DNA of 64,000 bases from Bordetella sp. H567 (GCF_001704295.1 NZ_CP012334.1:1934084-1998083), one strand, 5' to 3'; counted from the first letter of the stretch, positions 35,461-44,884 are shown. Numbers and translations: made by a program. The notes: generated by a model from the letters alone, not told the origin.

Positions 35461-36342
35461 ATGTCGATCTTGATCAACAAGGACACTAAAGTCATCACCC
35501 AAGGCATCACGGGCAAGACGGGCCAATTCCATACCCGCATGTGCCGTGACTACGCCAACGGCAAGGCCGCCTTCGTGGCCGGCGTGAACCCCAAGAAGGC
35601 GGGCGAGGACTTCGAAGGCATTCCCATCTACGCGTCGGTCAAGGACGCCAAGGCCGCAACCGGCGCCACCGTGTCGGTGATCTACGTGCCGCCCGCCGGC
35701 GCCGCCGCTGCCATCTGGGAAGCCGTGGAAGCCGAACTGGACCTGGCCATCTGCATTACCGAAGGCATCCCCGTCCGCGACATGCTGGAAGTGCGCAATC
35801 GCATGAAGCAGAAGGGCAGCAAGACGCTGTTGCTGGGCCCGAACTGCCCCGGCCTGATCACGCCGGACGAAATCAAAATCGGCATCATGCCTGGCCACAT
35901 CCACCGCAAGGGCCGCGTGGGCATCGTCAGCCGCTCCGGCACGCTGACCTACGAAGCCGTTGCCCAGGTGACCGAACTGGGTCTGGGCCAGTCCAGCGCC
36001 GTCGGTATCGGTGGCGATCCGATCAACGGCCTGAAGCACGTCGATGTCCTGAAGCTGTTCAATGACGATCCCGACACCGATGCCGTCATCATGATCGGCG
36101 AAATCGGCGGTCCGGACGAAGTCAGCGCCGCGCAGTGGGCCAAGGACAACATGAAGAAACCGGTGGTCGGCTTCATCGCCGGCGTCACCGCGCCTCCTGG
36201 AAAGCGCATGGGCCACGCCGGCGCGCTGATTTCCGGTGGCGCCGATACGGCCGATGCGAAGCTGGAGGTCATGGAGGCCTGCGGCATCCGCACGACGCGC
36301 AACCCCTCGGAAATGGGCAAGTTGCTGAAGTCCGTGCTCTGA
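35461..36342 (+). CDS. sucD: Succinyl-CoA synthetase alpha subunit
   Basis: A 293-residue partner of SucC. The N-terminal Rossmann domain binds CoA ([13 protein letters not shown]), [10 protein letters not shown] follows, and the phosphohistidine loop [14 protein letters not shown] carries the catalytic His. [11 protein letters not shown] is the other conserved loop. A perfect 17-bp terminator lies 58 bp past the stop. Confidence 0.98.
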   Translation: MSILINKDTKVITQGITGKTGQFHTRMCRDYANGKAAFVAGVNPKKAGEDFEGIPIYASVKDAKAATGATVSVIYVPPAGAAAAIWEAVEAELDLAICITEGIPVRDMLEVRNRMKQKGSKTLLLGPNCPGLITPDEIKIGIMPGHIHRKGRVGIVSRSGTLTYEAVAQVTELGLGQSSAVGIGGDPINGLKHVDVLKLFNDDPDTDAVIMIGEIGGPDEVSAAQWAKDNMKKPVVGFIAGVTAPPGKRMGHAGALISGGADTADAKLEVMEACGIRTTRNPSEMGKLLKSVL

Positions 36343-36400
36343 TCCGCACGGCTTGTCGTTGTCGCGACAGGGGCGCCGCCGGTAGGGCGCTCCTTCCGTG

Positions 36401-36438
36401 GTAAAGAAAAACCCGCCTCATGGCGGGTTTTTCTTTAC
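36401..36438. terminator. sucCD terminator, 17-bp perfect stem
   Basis: GTAAAGAAAAACCCGCC (36401-36417) and its exact reverse complement (36422-36438) enclose TCAT. The T5 run in the right arm and A5 in the left arm make it active in both directions. Confidence 0.96.
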
Positions 36439-36439
36439 G

Positions 36440-36853
36440 CGCCATCCGTGCATCAGGCCAGTCGGGCTCGCGCGGATTCCACCCGGTATTTATATTCAGA
36501 TAAAAGTCAGTTTGAATTCAGGAAAACGTCAGTTTAAGGATTATATCCAGACTGGCGTGCTGGAGCTTGCCGGCGCGGCCGGACGCATCTTCCTGGTTTA
36601 ATGTTCAGCTTATATTCAGAATAGAGAAAGGATTATGAAAGTATTCGGCGGCATGCTCAGCCGGGCGTCATGAAGCTGACAAAAAACCTGCGAATTTCCA
36701 TCAGAAATCCAACAAACAGCTGAACGTTTTGTTTTTGCCTCGATATAATGTTCGACGTCCCCCACGATAAATAAACTGGCGCAACGCGACACGTCATCGC
36801 CGCGCGGGTGGGGTTCGACTTTCTAAACCATTGAGGGATCGAGGACGAGGGGT
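36440..36853 (+). promoter_or_regulatory. AT-rich leader of the TerC genes with promoter and repeats
   Basis: Some 410 bp without an established gene and visibly richer in A/T than the neighbourhood. GTCAGTTT occurs at 36506 and 36528, 22 bp apart; TTATATTCAGA occurs at 36490 and 36610. CTGAAC (36720-36725) and TATAAT (36744-36749), 18 bp apart, form a promoter about 100 bp ahead of terC. In the 5' leader CCCCAC (36760-36765) can pair with GTGGGG (36808-36813). A yybP-ykoY manganese riboswitch, often found before terC, was sought but its conserved GGGGAGUA element is absent. A tiny frame lies at 36635-36673. Confidence 0.45.
36635..36673 (+). CDS. Possible 12-residue leader peptide
   Basis: ATG to TGA encoding MKVFGGMLSRAS, preceded by AAAGGA at a 2-bp spacing. 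It lies inside the TerC leader but upstream of the recognised promoter. Very short frames arise often by chance, so this is tentative. Confidence 0.15.
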   Translation: MKVFGGMLSRAS

Positions 36854-37579
36854 ATGGAATTAACACAAGCCGCTTTCTGGCTCGCGCTTCTGCAAATCAT
36901 CTGGGTCAATATTCTCCTGTCCGGGGATAACGCCGTGGTCATCGCGCTGGCGGCCCGTTCCTTGCCGCCTGCCCAGCAGAAGAAGGCCATCGTCATCGGT
37001 TCGGCCGCCGCCATCATCATGCGGATCATCCTGACGCTGGTGGCCGCCAAGCTGCTGTTGCTTCCCTGGCTGAAGTTGATCGGCGCGGTCCTGCTGGTCT
37101 ATATCGGCGTGTCGCTGCTGATGCCCGAGGACGAGGACGACGGTGGCGCCAAATCCCATGGCAATCTGCTCTCGGCCATCCGCACCATCATGATCGCTGA
37201 CCTGGTGATGAGCCTGGACAACGTGGTGGCCGTGGCGGCCGCGGCGATGGGCGATACGACGCTGCTCGTCTTGGGCTTGGCCATCAGTATTCCCCTGGTC
37301 ATCTTTGGCAGCACGCTGCTGCTCAAGGTGATCGAGCGCTTCCCGATCATCGTGTGGGTTGGCGCGGCGCTGCTCGGTTTCATCGCGGGCGAGCTGCTCG
37401 TGGGAGATCCGGCGCTGCACGACTCGGTCGCGCGCATCGACGCTGCCTTGGGCACCACAGAGCATAACCTTGCCCTGATGGCCGGCGCCTTCGGCGCGGT
37501 CCTGGTCTTGCTGCTGGGCAAGATCCTGATCGCGCGCCGCCATCCTGACAAAAATCTTAATCGTTCGGAGCAAATCTGA
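36854..37579 (+). CDS. TerC family membrane protein (first paralogue)
   Basis: A 241-residue inner-membrane protein with about seven helices. The two TerC signatures are present: LSGDNAVVIALA near residues 22-33 and LVMSLDNVVAVAAAA near 115-130, each holding a membrane-embedded Asp. TerC/Alx proteins export manganese or assist metal loading of exported proteins. A long AT-rich leader precedes it; a second terC follows after 121 bp. Confidence 0.93.
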   Translation: MELTQAAFWLALLQIIWVNILLSGDNAVVIALAARSLPPAQQKKAIVIGSAAAIIMRIILTLVAAKLLLLPWLKLIGAVLLVYIGVSLLMPEDEDDGGAKSHGNLLSAIRTIMIADLVMSLDNVVAVAAAAMGDTTLLVLGLAISIPLVIFGSTLLLKVIERFPIIVWVGAALLGFIAGELLVGDPALHDSVARIDAALGTTEHNLALMAGAFGAVLVLLLGKILIARRHPDKNLNRSEQI

Positions 37580-37700
37580 CGAAAAGCTGAATTACAATCC
37601 CCGCTCAGGGCCGATCGCCCGCCGCCACGCGAAATGCTGGTGCGCGGGCGGGACGTTTGCTCCAATCGGCTTGAATGAAAACCATGTTGGGGGTTGTGAC

Positions 37701-38420
37701 GTGTTTGAGTTCTTCCAGACGCTCAGTTGGGCGGCCGTTTTCCAGATCATCCTGATCGACATCCTGCTGGGCGGCGACAACGCCGTGGTCATTGCGCTGG
37801 CTTGCCGCAACCTGGCTCCCAAGCAGCGGATGCAGGGCATACTGTGGGGCACCGCCGGCGCCATCCTCTTGCGCGTGGTGTTGATCGCCTTCGCGCTCAC
37901 CCTGCTGAATATCCCTTTCCTGAAAGTCGCCGGCGGCCTGCTGCTGCTCTGGATCGGCGTCAAGCTGCTGATGCCGGAGGATGAGGGGCACGACAAGATC
38001 AAGGGCGGATCGTCCATCGCGTCCGCGGTCAAGACCATCATCGTGGCTGACTTCGTCATGAGCCTGGACAACGTCATCGCCATCGCTGGCGCCGCCCAGA
38101 ACGCCGACCCCAGCCACCAGATCGGGCTGGTCGTCTTCGGCCTGCTGGTCAGCGTGCCCATCATCATCTGGGGCTCCACGCTGGTACTGAAGCTCATCGA
38201 CCGTTATCCGCTGGTCGTTACTTTCGGCGCCGGGCTGCTGGGCTGGATCGCAGGCGGCATGGTGATCACCGATGTCATTGTCGAAGGTCAATTCGGTCCG
38301 CAGCCGGCTATGGTTAAATTGAGCGCTGAAATCATCGGCGCGCTGCTCGTCGTTCTCCTGGGACGGCGGCTGGCAGGCCGCAAAGTCGTCTCCAAGGAAT
38401 CCGTGCATGAGTCTGCGTAA
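37701..38420 (+). CDS. TerC family membrane protein (second paralogue)
   Basis: A 239-residue paralogue of the preceding protein, with LGGDNAVVIALA and FVMSLDNVIAIAGAA. The GTG at 37701 follows GGGGG by seven bases and gives the same N-terminal length as the first copy; a TTG thirty bases upstream would add ten unlikely residues. A TACAAT box at 37593-37598 may give it its own promoter. Its 3' end overlaps a 40-codon membrane gene. The two copies have diverged enough to suggest different substrates or roles. Confidence 0.92.
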   Translation: MFEFFQTLSWAAVFQIILIDILLGGDNAVVIALACRNLAPKQRMQGILWGTAGAILLRVVLIAFALTLLNIPFLKVAGGLLLLWIGVKLLMPEDEGHDKIKGGSSIASAVKTIIVADFVMSLDNVIAIAGAAQNADPSHQIGLVVFGLLVSVPIIIWGSTLVLKLIDRYPLVVTFGAGLLGWIAGGMVITDVIVEGQFGPQPAMVKLSAEIIGALLVVLLGRRLAGRKVVSKESVHESA

Positions 38421-38529
38421 AACCGGTAAGTCCGAGCAATCCGAATCGGGCCTGAGCCTGCTCCAGGGCTTGTTCATCCTCGCCGTGCTGGGGGTCATCG
38501 TCACTGTGGCGGCCGCCCATTTCAGCTGA
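38407..38529 (+). CDS. 40-residue single-helix membrane protein
   Basis: A small frame overlapping the terC end by 14 bp. AAGGA lies eight bases before its ATG. The product has a polar, charged N-terminus ([15 protein letters not shown]) and one hydrophobic helix ([20 protein letters not shown]) ending HFS. The helix after a Gly resembles a type IV prepilin N-terminus, but the Glu at position 5 is replaced by Gln and no mature domain follows. It lies between terC and hemC. Function unknown; the coupling and codon use favour a real gene. Confidence 0.6.
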   Translation: MSLRKTGKSEQSESGLSLLQGLFILAVLGVIVTVAAAHFS

Positions 38530-38539
38530 GCAAGCCGCT

Positions 38540-39475
38540 GTGTCACACCCTAGCCGTTTGATCATTGCCACGCGGGCAAGCCGCTTGGCGCTGTGGCAGG
38601 CCGAGCACGTGCGCGGCCGCCTGCAGGCCCTGTATCCCGCCTGTTCGGTAGAGCTGCTGACGCTGACCACGCGTGGCGACCAGATCCTGGACCGCACGCT
38701 GTCGAAGGTCGGCGGCAAGGGGCTCTTCGTCAAGGAGCTCGAAAATGCGCTGCTGGACGGGCGGGCCGACCTCGCCGTGCATTCGCTGAAGGACGTCCCC
38801 ATCGATCTGCAGGCTCCCTTCGAGCTGTGCGCGATGCTGGAGCGGGCGGATCCCCGCGATGCCTTCGTCTCCAGCCGTTATGCCGCGCTGCGCGAGCTGC
38901 CCGATGGGGCGGTGGTGGGTACGTCCAGCCTGCGACGCGAGTCGCAGATCCGCGCGCACTACCCGAAGCTGGTCGTGCGGCCCCTGCGCGGCAACCTGGA
39001 TACGCGGCTGGCCAAGCTGGATGCGGGCGACTATGACGCCATCGTCCTTGCCGCCGCCGGCCTGGAGCGCCTGGGGCTGGCCAGCCGCATACGCGCCGTC
39101 CTGGACGTCGACGAAAGCCTGCCGGCCGCCGGTCAGGGCGCCTTGGGCATCGAGATCCGCGCCGATCGTGGCGACGTGCGAGGATGGGTGGCGCCGCTCG
39201 CCTCGGCGCGCACCACGGCATGCGTGGCGGCGGAAAGGGCGGTGTCGCGCGAGCTGGGCGGTTCCTGCCAGGTGCCCCTGGCCGCCTATGCCACCACCGA
39301 CGGGGATACCGTGCATCTGCGTGCGCTGGTCGCCTCGGTGGACGGCGCGCGCATGCTGCGCGCCGAGGCCTCCGGGCCGGCGGCGCAGGCCGGGGACATC
39401 GGGGTGGCCGTGGCGCGCGAATTGTTGGACAAGGGCGCTTCCGCCATCCTGGCCGACCTGTCGGCCCACGATTGA
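38540..39475 (+). CDS. hemC: Hydroxymethylbilane synthase (porphobilinogen deaminase)
   Basis: A 311-residue enzyme that links four porphobilinogens into hydroxymethylbilane for heme synthesis. It starts at GTG 38540 with [27 protein letters not shown] and DLRGNLDTR-like [11 protein letters not shown] follow, and the dipyrromethane cofactor cysteine is Cys243 in [10 protein letters not shown]. First gene of hemC-hemD-hemX-hemY. Confidence 0.97.
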   Translation: MSHPSRLIIATRASRLALWQAEHVRGRLQALYPACSVELLTLTTRGDQILDRTLSKVGGKGLFVKELENALLDGRADLAVHSLKDVPIDLQAPFELCAMLERADPRDAFVSSRYAALRELPDGAVVGTSSLRRESQIRAHYPKLVVRPLRGNLDTRLAKLDAGDYDAIVLAAAGLERLGLASRIRAVLDVDESLPAAGQGALGIEIRADRGDVRGWVAPLASARTTACVAAERAVSRELGGSCQVPLAAYATTDGDTVHLRALVASVDGARMLRAEASGPAAQAGDIGVAVARELLDKGASAILADLSAHD

Positions 39476-39495
39476 CCCCCCCACCTGGTGCGCGC

Positions 39496-40290
39496 GTGAA
39501 GCCCGGCGAGATCCAGACGGCCATACTGACGCGTCCGGCGGGGCGCAACGATGGGCTGGCGACGCGATTGCGGGCGGCAGGCTGGGATGTCCACGCGTGG
39601 CCCGCGCTACGCATCGAGCCCCTTGTGCCGGGGCCGGCGGGCATTCCATTGCCGCGGGATTTCGATCTGGCGGTCTTCGTCAGCGGCAATGCCGCATCCC
39701 GGTACCTGGACCAGCTGCAGGCGCTCGGCATGGGCGCTTGGCCGTCGTCTTGTGTTGCCGCGGCCGTCGGGCCGGCCACCGCCGCCCGCCTGCGTGAATC
39801 CGGCCGACTGGACGCGCGCTGCGTGATCGTCCACCCTGCCGCGGACGCACCCCGGCACGATTCCGAAGCCTTGTGGGAACTGCTGGCCGAGCGCGGCCCG
39901 ATCCCGCGGCGCGTACTGCTGGTGCGCGGCACGGACGGCCGCGACTGGCTGGCGCAACGTCTCGCCTCGCATGGGGCCGCGGTTCACCTGCATGCGGTCT
40001 ATCGGCGCGTTCCCGCGTGCTGGGACGCGCCGGCGCTGGCCCAACTGGGGCGCTGGGCGGCAGCGGGCCACCATCCCACCTGGCTGTTGACCAGCGGCGA
40101 AGGCATCGACGCGGTCCGGGCGAACGTGGTCCGGGCGGCTGCAGAAGCCTGGTGGCACGCGTGTCGTTTTATCGTCACCCATGCGCGTCTGGCCGATCGG
40201 CTGGCCTTGCCGGCGCAGGTCGCCGGGCGGGCGGTGCGGGTTTGCGCACCGGCTGAGGATGCCATCTTTAATGCTTTTGTTTCGGCTTGA
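39496..40290 (+). CDS. hemD: Uroporphyrinogen-III synthase
   Basis: A 264-residue enzyme that cyclises hydroxymethylbilane with inversion of ring D. The family is poorly conserved; recognisable elements are ILTRPAGRNDGLATRLRAAG at the start, FVSGNAASRYL, the VLLVRGTDGRDWLA segment and LLTSGEGIDAV. The likely start is GTG at 39496, 20 bp after hemC. Identification leans on position between hemC and hemX. Confidence 0.9.
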   Translation: MKPGEIQTAILTRPAGRNDGLATRLRAAGWDVHAWPALRIEPLVPGPAGIPLPRDFDLAVFVSGNAASRYLDQLQALGMGAWPSSCVAAAVGPATAARLRESGRLDARCVIVHPAADAPRHDSEALWELLAERGPIPRRVLLVRGTDGRDWLAQRLASHGAAVHLHAVYRRVPACWDAPALAQLGRWAAAGHHPTWLLTSGEGIDAVRANVVRAAAEAWWHACRFIVTHARLADRLALPAQVAGRAVRVCAPAEDAIFNAFVSA

Positions 40291-40327
40291 GTCATCGTTT
40301 CGCATTTGTACCGAATACAATCGCCCC

Positions 40328-41563
40328 ATGACAGAAAAGACTCCTGCCACCGATCCGGCCGCGGCGCCGGTCGTCTCTCAGAATCCGACATCGGCCGACA
40401 TGAAATCCCCCGGCCCGAAGAACGCCGCGTCGAACACGCCGCCGGCCGCGGCGCGCAGAGGGGGCGCATCGCCCTTGGTCGCCACCCTGGTCGTTGTCGT
40501 GCTGCTTGCGCTGGTCCTGGTCGCCGCGCTCTGGATGCAGCGCCAGCAGTTCCTGGCCGCGGGCCGCGAGGTCGCTACCCGCCTGGATGGGCTGAACAGC
40601 GCCCTGGCCCAGACCCGCGCCGAGAGCCGCCAGGCCCTCTCCCTGGCGCAGGTGCAGAGCGACAAGGTCGCGGCGCTGGAAGCCACCCTGCAGGAAACAC
40701 AGAGCCAATACACGGCGTTGCAACAGGCATGGCAGGACTTCAACGATAACGTGAGCGACGACGTTCTGATCAACGACGTTGAACGCCTGTTGACCATCGC
40801 CGACCAGCAACTGCGCCTGGGAGGCAACGTCAGCAATGCCATCGTCGCGATGGAAACGGCGCAATCCCGCCTGGCGCGGGCAGGGCGGCCCCGCTATGCC
40901 AGCTTGCAGCAAACGATCAACGGCGATCTCGATCGCCTCCGCGCGGTCAAGACTATCGACATTCCGGTCCAGGCCAGCCGCATCGAGCGCCTGGTCAATC
41001 TGGTGGGCAAGGCGCCCCTGCTCGTGCCGGATGCCGTGACGGCCGACGCCGCGGCGGCCGGCGTGGCGCCCGCCGTGGCGATCCCCGCCGATGCCGCCCC
41101 GGCCCCGGCCCCGGCCGCCGCGCCGCAACCCCAGCCCGATGCCGCCTGGTGGCAGCGCTGGCGTGCGGAAATCGCTTCCTGGCCCAGCCGCGCCGGCGGC
41201 GCGCTGGTGCATGAACTGGGCGACCTGGTACGTGTGCAGCGTGTCGACGAACCGGCGGCATTGCTGCTTTCCACGGAGCAGGCCGAACAGCTGCGCTCCA
41301 CGCTGCGCCAGCGCCTGCTGACCGTGCAACTGGCGCTGCTGATGCGCCAGCCCGCCATCTGGAAGAACGAACTGGACACCGTTACCCGTACGCTGGGTAC
41401 CTATTACGACCGCCGTTCGCCCGATACGCTGGCCGCGCTCGGACTGGCCCGTGAACTGGCGCAGATCCAGATCGCGACGCCCATGCCGGACCTGTCGGAC
41501 AGCCTGAGTGCCATCGCGGCGCTGCGGGCGGCCGGTTCGTCCACCGTCAAAGGGCGGGACTGA
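40328..41563 (+). CDS. hemX: HemX-like protein (uroporphyrinogen-III C-methyltransferase-type annotation)
   Basis: A 411-residue membrane-anchored protein: a disordered Ala/Pro-rich N-terminus, one TM helix near residues 50-72 (LVATLVVVVLLALVLVAALW), a coiled coil (about 75-145) and a folded C-terminal part. The region 265-280 is Pro/Ala low-complexity. HemX homologues are often labelled methyltransferases but show no SAM-binding motif, as here; a scaffolding role in heme synthesis is assumed. Gap to hemY is 3 bp. Confidence 0.9.
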   Translation: MTEKTPATDPAAAPVVSQNPTSADMKSPGPKNAASNTPPAAARRGGASPLVATLVVVVLLALVLVAALWMQRQQFLAAGREVATRLDGLNSALAQTRAESRQALSLAQVQSDKVAALEATLQETQSQYTALQQAWQDFNDNVSDDVLINDVERLLTIADQQLRLGGNVSNAIVAMETAQSRLARAGRPRYASLQQTINGDLDRLRAVKTIDIPVQASRIERLVNLVGKAPLLVPDAVTADAAAAGVAPAVAIPADAAPAPAPAAAPQPQPDAAWWQRWRAEIASWPSRAGGALVHELGDLVRVQRVDEPAALLLSTEQAEQLRSTLRQRLLTVQLALLMRQPAIWKNELDTVTRTLGTYYDRRSPDTLAALGLARELAQIQIATPMPDLSDSLSAIAALRAAGSSTVKGRD

Positions 41564-41566
41564 ACC

Positions 41567-43171
41567 ATGCGCGCCTGGTTCTGGACGCTGTTGCTGGCGG
41601 TCGTCGCGGTTGCCGTGGCGGTGGTGTTGCGGGCCCACCCCGGCAACGTCTTGCTGCTGGTCTGGCCCTACCGCGTGGAGCTTTCACTGACGCTGGCGGT
41701 ATTGCTCCTGGTCGCGCTGTTCGTGGCGATTTACGTCGGCCTGCGCTTGCTGGCCTGGCTGCTGGCCATTCCCGAGCGCATGCGCGCCTGGCGCGGACGC
41801 CGCGCCCAGGCGCGCGATCACGAATTGCTGGAACGCGGCTGGATCGGTTTGCTGGAAGGCCGCTATGCGCATGCCGAGAAAGACCTGGCCAAGTTGCTGG
41901 ACCAGGCCAAGGGCCGCAATCGCCGGGTGCTCGCGGCCTTGTCCGCGGCGCGCGCCGCGCAGGGACTGGGCGAATTCGTGCGGCGCGATGTCATGCTGGA
42001 TCGGGCGCGAGAAGCCGCCGGCAGCGACCCGGGCCTGATCGAAGCCGTGGCCACCGTCACCGCGGACCTGCTCCTGGAGCAGGGACTGCCGGAGCGTGCG
42101 CTGGACGTGCTGGCGCCCCTGCAGGACGGCGGCGCGCGGCACTTGCATACGCTGCGCCTGCTGTTGCGGGCCGAGCGAGCGCTGGGCCACCACGATCGCG
42201 TATTCACGCTGGCGCGCGCGCTTTCGCGGCGCGGCGCGATGGCGCGCGATGAGGCGATGCGCATCATTGGCGTGTCCGGTGCGGCGCGCCTGCGCGCCGC
42301 CGCCGACGGCGATACGTGGCGCGCCATCTGGAAGGACCTCAAGGCCGAAGAGCGCCTGCTGCCGGACATCGCGCTGGCCGGTGCCGCCGCGTTCGAAGCG
42401 GCCGGCGAAGCCGACGAGGCCGCACGCATCCTCGAGGCCGCCATCGCACACGGCTTCGATGCGCGGCTGCTGGCCGCGTATTCGCGCTGCGACGCGGCTC
42501 AGGTGCCACGCCGCCTGGAACGCGCGGAAAAGTGGCTGCAGCAGCGTCCGGCCAACGCGGATGTGCTGTCCGCGCTTGGCATGCTGTGCCTGACGGGTCA
42601 GTTGTGGGGCCAGGCGGAACGTTATCTGCGGCGTGCCGTCGAGCGTCGCGCCGATGCGCGCACGCATGCCCTGCTGGGCAGCCTGTATGACCGCCTGGAC
42701 CGGCAGAACGATGCCGTCCGGCATTGGCGCCTGGCCACGGCGGCCGGTATCGCGCTACCGGTGCTGGCAGCAGACGATGCCCTGCCCGCGGCCGATACGC
42801 GCGCCGATCCGTCGCGCGTGGATCCCGAAAGCGGTTTCCTTTCGGATGCCGCGGAAGCGCCCGCGCCCGCTAGTGCCTACATCCACGAGGCCGTGCCGGT
42901 GGAAGCGCCGGTGGCCGACTACGTGCTGGACCCGCATGCGCGCGGCCGCACGGATCCGCGCTCCGACGAACCCGCGCCGTCGTCGCCGTCGCCCGTTCCG
43001 CCGCCGGCCGAAGCGCCGGTGGATGTCGAGGATTATTTCGACAGCGCGCCCATCCCGGTAGCCGGGTTGGGCGACGAACAGCCCGAACCCGCCACGCCGT
43101 CGCGACGCGACAACGGCGTCGCGGATCTGCCATCCCGGTCCGGCGGCTCCGGTGACCAGGGCAAGTCCTGA
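41567..43171 (+). CDS. hemY: HemY, heme-biosynthesis-associated TPR protein
   Basis: A 534-residue inner-membrane protein. Two N-terminal TM helices (5-22 and 40-62) precede a long TPR-like helical domain (80-400) with repeats such as RGWIGLLEGRYAHAEKDL; the final 120 residues are acidic and Pro-rich. This is the Gram-negative HemY of the hemCDXY operon, not the Gram-positive protoporphyrinogen oxidase of the same name. The precise role is unknown. Downstream is ppa. Confidence 0.92.
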   Translation: MRAWFWTLLLAVVAVAVAVVLRAHPGNVLLLVWPYRVELSLTLAVLLLVALFVAIYVGLRLLAWLLAIPERMRAWRGRRAQARDHELLERGWIGLLEGRYAHAEKDLAKLLDQAKGRNRRVLAALSAARAAQGLGEFVRRDVMLDRAREAAGSDPGLIEAVATVTADLLLEQGLPERALDVLAPLQDGGARHLHTLRLLLRAERALGHHDRVFTLARALSRRGAMARDEAMRIIGVSGAARLRAAADGDTWRAIWKDLKAEERLLPDIALAGAAAFEAAGEADEAARILEAAIAHGFDARLLAAYSRCDAAQVPRRLERAEKWLQQRPANADVLSALGMLCLTGQLWGQAERYLRRAVERRADARTHALLGSLYDRLDRQNDAVRHWRLATAAGIALPVLAADDALPAADTRADPSRVDPESGFLSDAAEAPAPASAYIHEAVPVEAPVADYVLDPHARGRTDPRSDEPAPSSPSPVPPPAEAPVDVEDYFDSAPIPVAGLGDEQPEPATPSRRDNGVADLPSRSGGSGDQGKS

Positions 43172-43197
43172 TTCTTTTCCATCATGAAGGTTGAACC

Positions 43198-43734
43198 ATG
43201 AGTCTCGATCGCGTCCCTCCCGGCTCCAAGCTGCCGGATGAATTCAACGTCATCATCGAAATTCCCATGAACGCGGACCCGGTGAAGTACGAGGTCGACA
43301 AGGACACGGGCGCCGTGTTCGTCGACCGCTTCATGCTGACCGCCATGCACTATCCGTGCAACTACGGCTACATCCCGCAAACGTTGTCGGAAGACGGTGA
43401 TCCCGCGGATGTCCTGGTGGTTACGCCGTTCCCGATCCAGATCGGCTCGGTGATCCGCTGCCGCGCCCTGGGCGTGCTGGAAATGGACGATGAGTCCGGC
43501 GGCGACGCCAAGTTGCTGGCCGTGCCGGTCGACAAGCTGTATCCGCCTTACCGGCACATCAAGTCTTACCAGGACCTGCCCGAGGAAGATATCGCTCGCA
43601 TCCAGCACTTCTTCGAGCACTACAAGGATCTGGAAAAGGGCAAATGGGTCAAGGTGAAGGGCTGGAAGGGCGTCGATGCCGCGCATGAGGAAATCACGCG
43701 CAGCGCCGAACGCCATGCGAAGGGCGGCAAGTAA
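43198..43734 (+). CDS. ppa: Inorganic pyrophosphatase
   Basis: A 178-residue cytosolic enzyme that hydrolyses pyrophosphate and so drives biosynthetic reactions. Family I motifs are present: [28 protein letters not shown] and the metal-binding DGDPADVLV. Length fits the bacterial hexameric enzyme. Starts 26 bp after hemY and is followed by its own terminator. Confidence 0.98.
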   Translation: MSLDRVPPGSKLPDEFNVIIEIPMNADPVKYEVDKDTGAVFVDRFMLTAMHYPCNYGYIPQTLSEDGDPADVLVVTPFPIQIGSVIRCRALGVLEMDDESGGDAKLLAVPVDKLYPPYRHIKSYQDLPEEDIARIQHFFEHYKDLEKGKWVKVKGWKGVDAAHEEITRSAERHAKGGK

Positions 43735-43764
43735 GCGTCCGCCCGGCCGCACGAAAGTCCACGA

Positions 43765-43793
43765 GGGTCGGCGATGCCGGCCCTTTCTCTTTT
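43765..43793 (+). terminator. ppa terminator
   Basis: GGGTCGGC (43765-43772) pairs with GCCGGCCC (43776-43783), with one G-T wobble, and is followed by TTTCTCTTTT. Confidence 0.88.
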
Positions 43794-43985
43794 GCCGGCG
43801 GCGTGCGCCGCGGTAAGTGCTCTCGCGCGGCGTTTTCTTGCGAAATGCTGAAAGCCTCGCCTCGGTCCGGCTACCGAAGGCTGAGGGGGTTAGCACCGGC
43901 TGTTCAAGCGCCGTGAAACGATTACACTCGCGCATGATTATTTCAGCACCGGCCCTCCGGTTGCGTCTCCAACGAGGTCAACAGC

Positions 43986-44681
43986 ATGGACTATGTTTTG
44001 CCCCCTCAGCCCGTCGTCGCCGTCCCGGTGGCGGGTAGCGCCGCCTTATTCCCGGTTCGCCGCGTGTATTGCGTTGGACGCAATTACGCCGAGCATGCCA
44101 AGGAAATGGGGTTCACCGGCCGCGAGGATCCGTTCTTCTTCTGCAAGCCCGCCGATGCGATCATCGCGGTGCGCGATGGTGAAACGGGGAAGATGCCGTA
44201 TCCGTCCAGGACGTCGAACCTGCACTACGAAATGGAGCTGGTCGTGGCGATCGGCAAGGCGGGCAAGGATATTCCGGTCGAGAAAGCCAACGAGCACATC
44301 TGGGGTTATGCCTTGGGGCTGGACATGACGCGACGCGACCTGCAGGGCGAAGCCAAGAAGCTCGGACGTCCCTGGGAAGTGGGCAAGGCCTTCGACCAGT
44401 CCGCCCCGCTGGGTCCCATCCATCCTGTCGGCAAGACGGGCATCCTGGAAAAAGCGGACATCTGGCTGGATGTGAACGGGACGCGCAAACAGGGCAGCAA
44501 CATCAGCGAACTGATCTGGAACATTCCCGAGAGCATCGCTTATCTGTCGGGCCTGTTTGAACTGCAGCCCGGTGACCTGATCTTTACCGGCACGCCGGAA
44601 GGCGTCGGTCCGGTCGTCAAGAACGACCTGATGGTGGGTGGTGTCGCGGGTCTGGGTGAACTGCGCGTCCAGGTAGTGTGA
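43986..44681 (+). CDS. Fumarylacetoacetate hydrolase family protein
   Basis: A 231-residue metal-dependent C-C or C=C bond hydrolase of the FAH superfamily. Conserved parts are YCVGRNYAEHAKEMG, the metal-binding Glu pair in LHYEMELVVAIG with Asp in LGLDMTRRDLQ, and the C-terminal FTGTPEGVGPV. Proteins of this size and with these motifs include fumarylpyruvate hydrolase of the gentisate pathway, so this activity is likely, though no other gentisate gene is nearby. Confidence 0.9.
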   Translation: MDYVLPPQPVVAVPVAGSAALFPVRRVYCVGRNYAEHAKEMGFTGREDPFFFCKPADAIIAVRDGETGKMPYPSRTSNLHYEMELVVAIGKAGKDIPVEKANEHIWGYALGLDMTRRDLQGEAKKLGRPWEVGKAFDQSAPLGPIHPVGKTGILEKADIWLDVNGTRKQGSNISELIWNIPESIAYLSGLFELQPGDLIFTGTPEGVGPVVKNDLMVGGVAGLGELRVQVV

Positions 44682-44727
44682 ACGACCGCTGCCACGACGG
44701 GCACGGTCCAATGAAGGAGAGCAAACC

Positions 44728-44859
44728 ATGCGCTCGAAGATGATGCTCACGACGTTGGTTGTCTTTGCGATGGTCCTGGCGGGCTGCAACACCGTTGCAG
44801 GCGCCGGCAAGGACCTGCAGCGCGCGGGCAATGCCATCACGAACGCCGCGGAAAAATAA
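44728..44859 (+). CDS. Entericidin A/B family lipoprotein (second copy)
   Basis: A 43-residue lipoprotein, too short for most gene finders. A signal peptide (MRSKMMLTTLVVFAMV) ends in the lipobox LAGC, then CNTVAGAGKDLQRAGNAI, almost the same as the copy at 15752. AAGGAG lies ahead of the ATG. A terminator follows. Likely an envelope stress peptide; the role of two unlinked copies is unknown. Confidence 0.88.
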   Translation: MRSKMMLTTLVVFAMVLAGCNTVAGAGKDLQRAGNAITNAAEK

Positions 44860-44884
44860 ACGCGCGTTGCCGTTCATGGCCATG

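Noticed and set aside
36720-36853. yybP-ykoY manganese riboswitch before terC
   Set aside because: The expected GGGGAGUA element and its partner region are not visible; only a generic stem is present.
41567-43171. HemY as protoporphyrinogen oxidase
   Set aside because: The protein has TM helices and TPR-like repeats but no FAD-binding motif; it is the unrelated Gram-negative HemY.
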